A DNA stretch of 64,000 nucleotides. Origin: Linnemannia elongata. Taxonomy: Eukaryota > Mortierellomycota > Mortierellomycetes > Mortierellales > Mortierellaceae. The position numbers were made by a program, and so were the translations under genes. Shown here in pieces: positions 58,439 through 64,000 of the stretch. Under the pieces are notes generated by a model. The model searched no databases. It was not told the origin of the DNA and saw only the letters and a program-made list of their open reading frames with translations. Where the stretch lies: contig JAXBDG010000002.1 in the NCBI GenBank assembly GCA_036320915.1, positions 744,001 to 808,000 of the forward strand, read 5' to 3'. Position 1 is the first letter of the stretch, and each line of letters starts with the position of its first letter.

Positions 58439-58446
58439 TTTATATA
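58439..58446 (-). promoter_or_regulatory. TATA box of secreted-protein copy B
   Basis: TATATAAA on the minus strand 104 bases upstream of the copy B start, in the same sequence context as in copy A. Confidence 0.65.
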
Positions 58447-59101
58447 TGTTTTGACTTTGTGTGGGAGCAGCGGAAGGATATTAGTGGACAGGAGCAGGGA
58501 GCGGAAACGTACAGTGGTTATGGCACAGCAAACCGGCGCATTTTATGTGTGAAGTCTACGTATGAATAGGGATGAGGAATGGAGGATTAAGAATGGTAAT
58601 ACAAGGAATAAGAGATAGGGAATAAGGGGCTGAGGATTGCAGGCACTGTCAGGGCAGACTATGATACGGTAGCGAGAACAAAGGTAGAGAGCAAAATGAA
58701 TTCGACTTTTGGGTAGCTTTTAGTTCTTGTTGTATCTATGGGTCCATGTACGCGTCTATTCACTTCTTATGGTGATCAAACTATCAACCTAGTTGTCTGA
58801 TATAGGAAGTTATTAAACATAAGAAAACGAATCGGTTGGATCTCAGGCACCAAATTAAAGGAGGGAACACAAAAGTAACGGTTTGTGCTGTCTTTCACTT
58901 GGTTTACTCTATCTTGCTATCCTCACCACTCATCTCCTTGCAGCACGCTAAAGTCTATCCCACAAGGGCAAAATCGAGAAACCATAATTCAACATTCTCT
59001 ACACCTGCAGATACCTTTTCTCTGTCTTTCTCATTCTTCCTCTCTTTTTCTTTCCTCTCTTCCCTTCATACCACTAAACGCACAAGAATAACAGTAACAC
59101 A

Positions 59102-59119
59102 ATGTCGTTCCAGGACCAG
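59102..59119 (+). pseudogene. orphan first coding exon (MSFQDQ)
   Basis: A C/T-rich leader ends in ACACA-ATG, then six codons and a GTACCT donor, the standard design of first exons in this window. A 21-base exon-like stretch (K-T-M-R-E-K-C between CAG and GTAAGG) follows at 59200-59220 and another coding-like piece at about 59243-59326, but then the T8C repeat and the promoter of paralogue 3 intervene. Probably a gene cut off at its 5' end; product not identifiable. Confidence 0.3.
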
Positions 59120-59330
59120 GTACCTTTCGGACACACAAACATAGCACATCGTTTTTGGATCGCGGCCCTATCCTACCAATTAACGAATTTCAAATGACGC
59201 AGAAGACCATGCGTGAAAAATGCGTAAGGATAAAAATTTTGACAATCCATCGTCGTCAAAGAATGGCTGCTGCTCCGCGATGTCCCGCACGCCGCGTCCG
59301 AGCAACGGAAACCAATTTGTCAAACAGGGT

Positions 59331-59405
59331 GTCCTTTTTTCTTTTTTTTCTTTTTTTTCTTTTTTTTCTTTTTTTTCTTTTTTTTCTTTTTTTTCTTTTT
59401 TTTCT
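59331..59405 (+). repeat. CTTTTTTTT nonamer tandem repeat
   Basis: About eight tandem copies of C followed by eight T, just upstream of the promoter region of paralogue 3. Confidence 0.95.
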
Positions 59406-59513
59406 TCTTGGTTGACACTATGACGATTAGTTGTTAAGATGGAGAGAAATTAAGAGTCGACCGGGGATCTGTCGAATATGGCAATCGCCGACCAAAGACC
59501 AAGAAGAAAAGGG

Positions 59514-59520
59514 TATAAAT
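59514..59520 (+). promoter_or_regulatory. TATA box of small mitochondrial paralogue 3
   Basis: TATAAAT about 125 bases upstream of the start, preceded by a block homologous to the paralogue 2 promoter. Confidence 0.7.
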
Positions 59521-59638
59521 GGATCGGCAGTCTTCTCGTCAGCCCATCGTTCTCAACAACAACGTTAACAACATAAGACCACACAACACAACACAACTCC
59601 TCTACTCTTCTCCAAGGAACACCAACAAAAGAACGAAT

Positions 59639-59998
59639 ATGTCTGCTATCACATCCACCGCAGCTCGCATGATCCGTGCCGCCGCTCCCCTTCGCTCTGC
59701 GGCTGTCCGCCAGTTCTCCTCTGCTGCTGCTGCTGCTGAGTCCACAGCACCCGCTATTGCTGTCGCTGTGGCCCAACACTCGACCAAAAAGCTGGCCATT
59801 ATTTCAAGTGTCGCTTTTGTTGCCGGCGTGGATGTCACCTACGCCTACTTTACCCTTGGCCAGGAGAGTAAGTGAACCCTATATAGCCTTCTCGCATTAA
59901 TGTTTTCATTATGCCGTGGCTTATGATTGAATTGCATCTAAGAGATTACTTCCTTCTATTACGCCTTAGAGGATTCAATAAAGCAGCTGCTGATCTGA
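59639..59998 (+). CDS. small putative mitochondrial membrane protein, paralogue 3 of 3
   Basis: Exons 59639-59867 and 59970-59998 join in the same phase as the other copies and give 85 residues. Presequence-like SAITSTAARMIRAAAPLRSA, cleavage-type R-Q-F-S, an Ala-rich expansion, then HSTKKLAIISSVAFVAGVDV and TYAYFTLGQ. The end differs: EKDSIKQLLI replaces KKEATA/KKEASA because the second exon diverges after its first bases. The acceptor is inferred from a CTTAG site at the expected distance; if wrong, only the C-terminal tail changes. About 14 kb from paralogue 2, with the Crypton and the secreted-protein pair between them. Function unknown. Confidence 0.8.
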
Positions 59999-60203
59999 CA
60001 ATGCAGTCGTCTTTACCCCGCAATTCCTCTTCGATCCTTTTCCTTTACCTACCGACCATTTGAATAGACAACAACCATAACTCTGTAATAAATACCCGAA
60101 AGACGCACCTTGCTTTTGTTCTAAAAGAATATTTACTCATATTTTTCATGTTTCAACGCGCGTTGGGTCTCAAAATTACAGTTCTCCATCAAGAAACCAG
60201 CCT

Positions 60204-63200
60204 CTATCGAGTAGAAGGAGCTGGTCTGTAGAGCAGTGCTGTGTGCAAGATCTCCTTCAAATGCTTGGAAACCACATCCGAGGTTGTCCTGATAGTCAAA
60301 CGGTACATCTATATTGGTAGACACGAAATGGTGTTGTCGTTAGGAAAAAGAAAACAAGAAAGGAAAAACAATAGAAAAAAATACCGATAATAAAGATGAG
60401 GACTTACATTCGTCTCGTGGTTGGGCTCGAGACGCAAGAGACAGCCGACCTTGCCGCTCAAGGAGGTGTTAAAGACACCAGTAGCGACAAAGTTGCCAGG
60501 CTTGGGATCCACATTCTCGCAGATGCCCAAACGATGGTTGACAAGAATCGAACGTGCCCTCTCCAACTCAATCTTGCCTGGCACCTTGATAATCTCCTGA
60601 ACCTCCCGAGGAGCACCTCCAATCTGCTTCCAGCGACCGAAAAAGTCCGCGCTTGACAGCTGGATGGGCTCAATGAACCGTGACATCAGGACGGGCAACT
60701 TGAGGTAGATACTCTGGGTCGATCCTGCCTGGTAAGAAATACGGATCAAGGGCACTTCCGTCACGATCTGCTGGCACTCCAGACTGTAAAGCTGCTGGAT
60801 TTGGGTCGAGGGTCCAATGGATGTCGCCAGGGTGTGGGAGTTGGCGACGACAAGACCCTCCGGTGCCTCAACAGACACGGCAAACGAGTTGAGCTGAGTA
60901 TGAGTCTTGTTGCCAAAGTAGATGGCGAGGCGTCCCAGGTGGCCGTGGTACTCGGACTTAATACCAATCTGCAAAATGCTGTCCTCGTACAAAATGCCGT
61001 CGGCACCATCCCGCAGGCGGTTGTACCAGTTTTCATATCCTGGTGCCAGCTGGTCCTTCCATGTCAATCCGGCCTTGGCTGCTGGGGCAGCAGGAGTAGG
61101 AGGGGCAGCCGATCCGTTGGCAGATGCAGCAGCTCCATTCTCGCCGCCAGCAGCGCTAATACTCGTGTTGCTGACACTGTTGACCAAATCGTCGACGCTT
61201 CCGTTCTCGTTGCGCTCCTTGGTCGCTGCCAACAGGTTCGCTGGCGTCTTTTCGTTCGAATCCTTGCCACCAATGTTCCATGTCCGCTTGTCCTCGGTTT
61301 GGCCAGTCTTCTCGTTTAGCCGTGAGAGCAAGGCAGACTCGCGCTCGGGGAACTGAGGCATCTCCTCACAAACAGTCTGCAAAAGGTCATCTGTGGGCAT
61401 GGTGGCGATGGCCATATACTCGCAGGCACGCTGCTGCAACTCAGCATCCAGAACATGGCGATATTGGTTGAAAACAGCAAGAATGGCGCCCTTGATCTCG
61501 GGGAACAAGTTGATGAACTTGATGTAGGTCGAAAGCAACAATGCACGGGTAGCAAGCGAGCATAGACCAAAGCGAGCGTGAAGAGTGTTGAATTGTTCGA
61601 TAGGTGAAGCTCCTGGAAGGTTGGCGATCAAGTGTCCGTACTCTCCGAGAATGTATCCTCCAACCTTGAGCATGTTCTCGTGACAATGAGGCGACCGCAT
61701 GTAGTGAAGAACCATCTTGGCCGAGTATTCCTGAAGATTTTCGTGGTTGGTGACAATCTGAACGACTCTGTACCAGACCTCCTCTCCGACATGATCTCCT
61801 GCCGAGCTGATGAGCTGCAAGATGACGTCGACATACCACGAATGCTCCGTGGCGTACTTTTCGGTCATAATGGCAATCTTGAGCACCATCTCCTCACGAA
61901 GAGCATAGTCAGCAATGTGAAGGTACCGAATGAGCTCAGAGACAATAGTTTTGGCGTTGGAGACGTCGCACATACTGTACAACAGATCCAGTCCACGACG
62001 ACGAACACTGATATCCTTGTCCCGCAACGATAAAATGATGGTCTCCTCGTGTTTCTTGATCTCGTCCAGTTCGTCGGTCACAGCAGCTAAATGGGCCATG
62101 GTCTCCAGACCGAGATAGCGCACATTTGTCTCCTTGGAGAGGATGAACCGCGCAAGAATGTTGGTAGCCTGTCGTACAATATCCGACTCGCAGTCCAGAT
62201 GAATGGCCAGGTTGATGGCCTCAAAGAGGATGGCGTTCTGGGCGTTGTTGTGTTGCACATTCCTAGGGGTCTCCTGCGAGTTGTTGATGATAGTCTGGAG
62301 GACGTTGTGCAGCATTTCAGACATGTTGGGATCCTCTAATAGAGAGCAATTAACGTTATTACTGCATTAGTTCTCCGATGGCAGTATGATTGTATGATGC
62401 TCCTACCAATCACATTCCACGATGTGCGCGCATCAATATAGCGCCACAAATCCAAAAAGTCATGTAACAAACATACCGGTTGGAGGAAAGTACTGCAACA
62501 AGCGGAGAAGCTTGACCTGAAGCCATGGGATTGGGATCTTGTAGTACACATAGTCTGCAGAAAAGTCGCGTTCCACGATCACCTATATGCCCATATTGAA
62601 AAAAGAAGTATCGTTAAACAAACAAGCCGTGATAGATCCAATATACCTTCTTTATCTCCCGGTTCCTTTTTGATTGAAGTGATTTAGTCTCCGATGCTGT
62701 ACCTTATGGAGTCGCATGATCGCCTTGGGGATGGCCAGCATAAAGGCCTCTGGGTATTGTTGGGCGAGGGCGGTGATCAGACTGGTAACGGAGAGACAGA
62801 CGCCGAGATCGTAGTCGTCGATGATGTTGGTGATACGTTCGGCCCAGTCGGGAGCAGGGATGACGTCGGGATGTTTCCTGAAGAGTCGCAGCATTGTCAA
62901 TGCAGCCTTTTTCTTGACAAAACTCTTTGAGTTTCTAGTAAGGTCAGAACCAAATGTTTCCCAGAGCAAACATAATTTTTTAGTCAGAGACAGGCACATC
63001 AAGGACGGATGATTTTGATTATTAAAAATAGGAAACATAAAAAGCGAAATGAATGTGAGAGCACTCTCTCGTTGGTGCACTCCACTCTCTGCTTTTTACA
63101 GACGATCAGAGCACACACAACAGCAATCAAGTAACTCCAACAAAAACGCACATATCCCAATCATTCAAAAGCAAAGCGCAAAGCATTATGCAAAAACAGC

Positions 63201-63964
63201 ACGCAAGAAGTAAAGAGAAAACAAGGCACACAGTTTTGGCACTTACGGAGAGACAAGGAGACGATGTACATCACTTGCCAAAGACTCGGCCATTTCTCTG
63301 CCTCCAATGTTGGCAATAGCGTGTAGCGCTAGACAGTTGTGGATTTCGTTGTTGTCGTCCAGATCCTTGCGAATCGAGTTGACGACCAGGCGCACCAGGT
63401 CGCTGTTCTCGTGCATCAACAGCGTAATCCCGAGATAACCCTGTTTTATGCGATATGATAGAGAAGGTGTGACCAGCAAGTTAGTTTTCCCGAGAGCAGA
63501 CCAAGAACAACAGCGAATAAATGAACAAGGGTATCCAGACAACCCAGCGCAACCAACGAACGACCAATGAGCCTCGTCTTCCTGCAAAAAAACAAATACT
63601 CAGCTGCAACTGAACCAGACTTACAATCTGTTTTTCGCTGTATTTTGGACTGGAGATGAGGTTGACGGCTTCCATGTGTCCAAAGTCGATATCCCATCCG
63701 AGGATGTACATGTACAGCAGCTTGCACACGTATTTCTTTTTGTCATATCCACTCAAGTTTCCGTCTATTGGTAGTTTGAAAAGCAAAGACGTACGCATAG
63801 CGTTAACAACAGCTGGTCAAGGGTGGCTGCTGCAAACAAACACACAAGGAATGCTCATTGTCCTGTTGTAGAGATGATTTGCTTGAGGATCGAACCTTTG
63901 AACTTGGTGCGGATGTTCGCCATCTCCTTGTTGATTCGCTTCTCCTCGAGTTCGCGGACACGAC
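60204..63964 (-). CDS. APL3: AP-2 complex alpha-adaptin, 7 exons in window, N-terminus beyond the right edge
   Basis: Large subunit of the AP-2 clathrin adaptor, which binds PI(4,5)P2 and cargo at the plasma membrane in endocytosis. Exons (minus): 63964-63896 (runs in from outside), 63764-63625, 63440-63247, 62934-62703, 62582-62477, 62335-60408 and 60308-60204; 923 residues are encoded here. Landmarks: [72 protein letters not shown], the alpha-solenoid trunk, a hinge of about 90 low-complexity residues, an ear beta-sandwich ([20 protein letters not shown]) and platform ([10 protein letters not shown] ... [25 protein letters not shown]), ending [17 protein letters not shown]. Only about 20 N-terminal residues are missing. 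The first in-window donor is GTTCGA, atypical, chosen because it alone joins KFKD to GNLSGYD in frame. Strong call. Confidence 0.93.
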
Positions 63965-64000
63965 CTATTCAGTAATGCGAAGTGGTTGCATCGTTAGGAG

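Larger units (their letters stand above)
58336..59638. other. spacer: copy B promoter, orphan first exon, T8C repeat, paralogue 3 promoter
   Basis: About 1.3 kb. The left 250 bases are the copy B promoter. A C/T-rich leader at 58990-59100 leads to an orphan short exon at 59102. Then follow the nonamer repeat at 59331-59405 and the promoter of paralogue 3 from about 59410. Confidence 0.55.

Noticed and set aside
63765..63850. Extra small exon (AATLDQLL...) in the alpha-adaptin gene
   Set aside because: It breaks phase; direct joining of KFK to DGNLSGYD matches the family better.

Overview
This is a fungal nuclear genome window. Genes carry spliceosomal introns (GT..AG, often TAG acceptors), the leaders are rich in C/T and A, and the gene set is fungal: short Cdc8-type tropomyosin, Fur1-type uracil phosphoribosyltransferase, Azf1-like zinc fingers, a Whi5/Nrm1-like regulator and a GCR1_C-type Crypton. 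Codon-level resemblance and intron density fit an early-diverging fungus, most likely Mucoromycota/Mortierellomycotina; that placement is inference.

Layout. 1-2.97 kb has no supportable gene. 2.97-15 kb holds housekeeping genes: acyl-CoA-binding protein (-), a YMC1-like mitochondrial carrier (-), a Dap1/MAPR haem protein (+), a Whi5/Nrm1-like protein (+), Sec61 beta (+) and uracil phosphoribosyltransferase (-). 15.7-20.2 kb is one C2H2 factor (-) spread over two long introns. A 4.3 kb gene-free interval follows. 24.5-42.3 kb holds a giant Q/N-rich PH-domain protein (+), tropomyosin (+), a double-GRAM TBC Rab-GAP (-), an unrecognised disordered protein (+) and a choline/ethanolamine kinase (+).

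43-60 kb looks like an accessory segment between two conserved genes. It contains three paralogous copies of a tiny, probably mitochondrial protein family I do not recognise, a TIR-bearing MITE-like element, an aspartic protease that appears frameshifted, a degenerate 13-bp repeat array, an intact-looking Crypton tyrosine recombinase, a TTTAGGG-like repeat, and a tandem pair of near-identical secreted proteins duplicated with their promoters. 60.2-64 kb is the AP-2 alpha-adaptin gene (-), whose N-terminus lies beyond the right edge.

Two structural themes recur. Three unrelated genes (acyl-CoA-binding protein, Sec61 beta, uracil phosphoribosyltransferase) have a first coding exon consisting of ATG alone. 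Three genes use micro-exons: 8 nt in the acyl-CoA-binding protein, 21 nt coding exactly the PFDTVKV carrier signature, and 25 nt coding a zinc-finger linker. Lipid and membrane functions are frequent (acyl-CoA carrier, YMC carrier, MAPR, choline kinase, PH, GRAM-TBC, AP-2), but nothing indicates co-regulation. All exon models come from reading splice sites and reading frames by eye; no alignment or RNA evidence was available.
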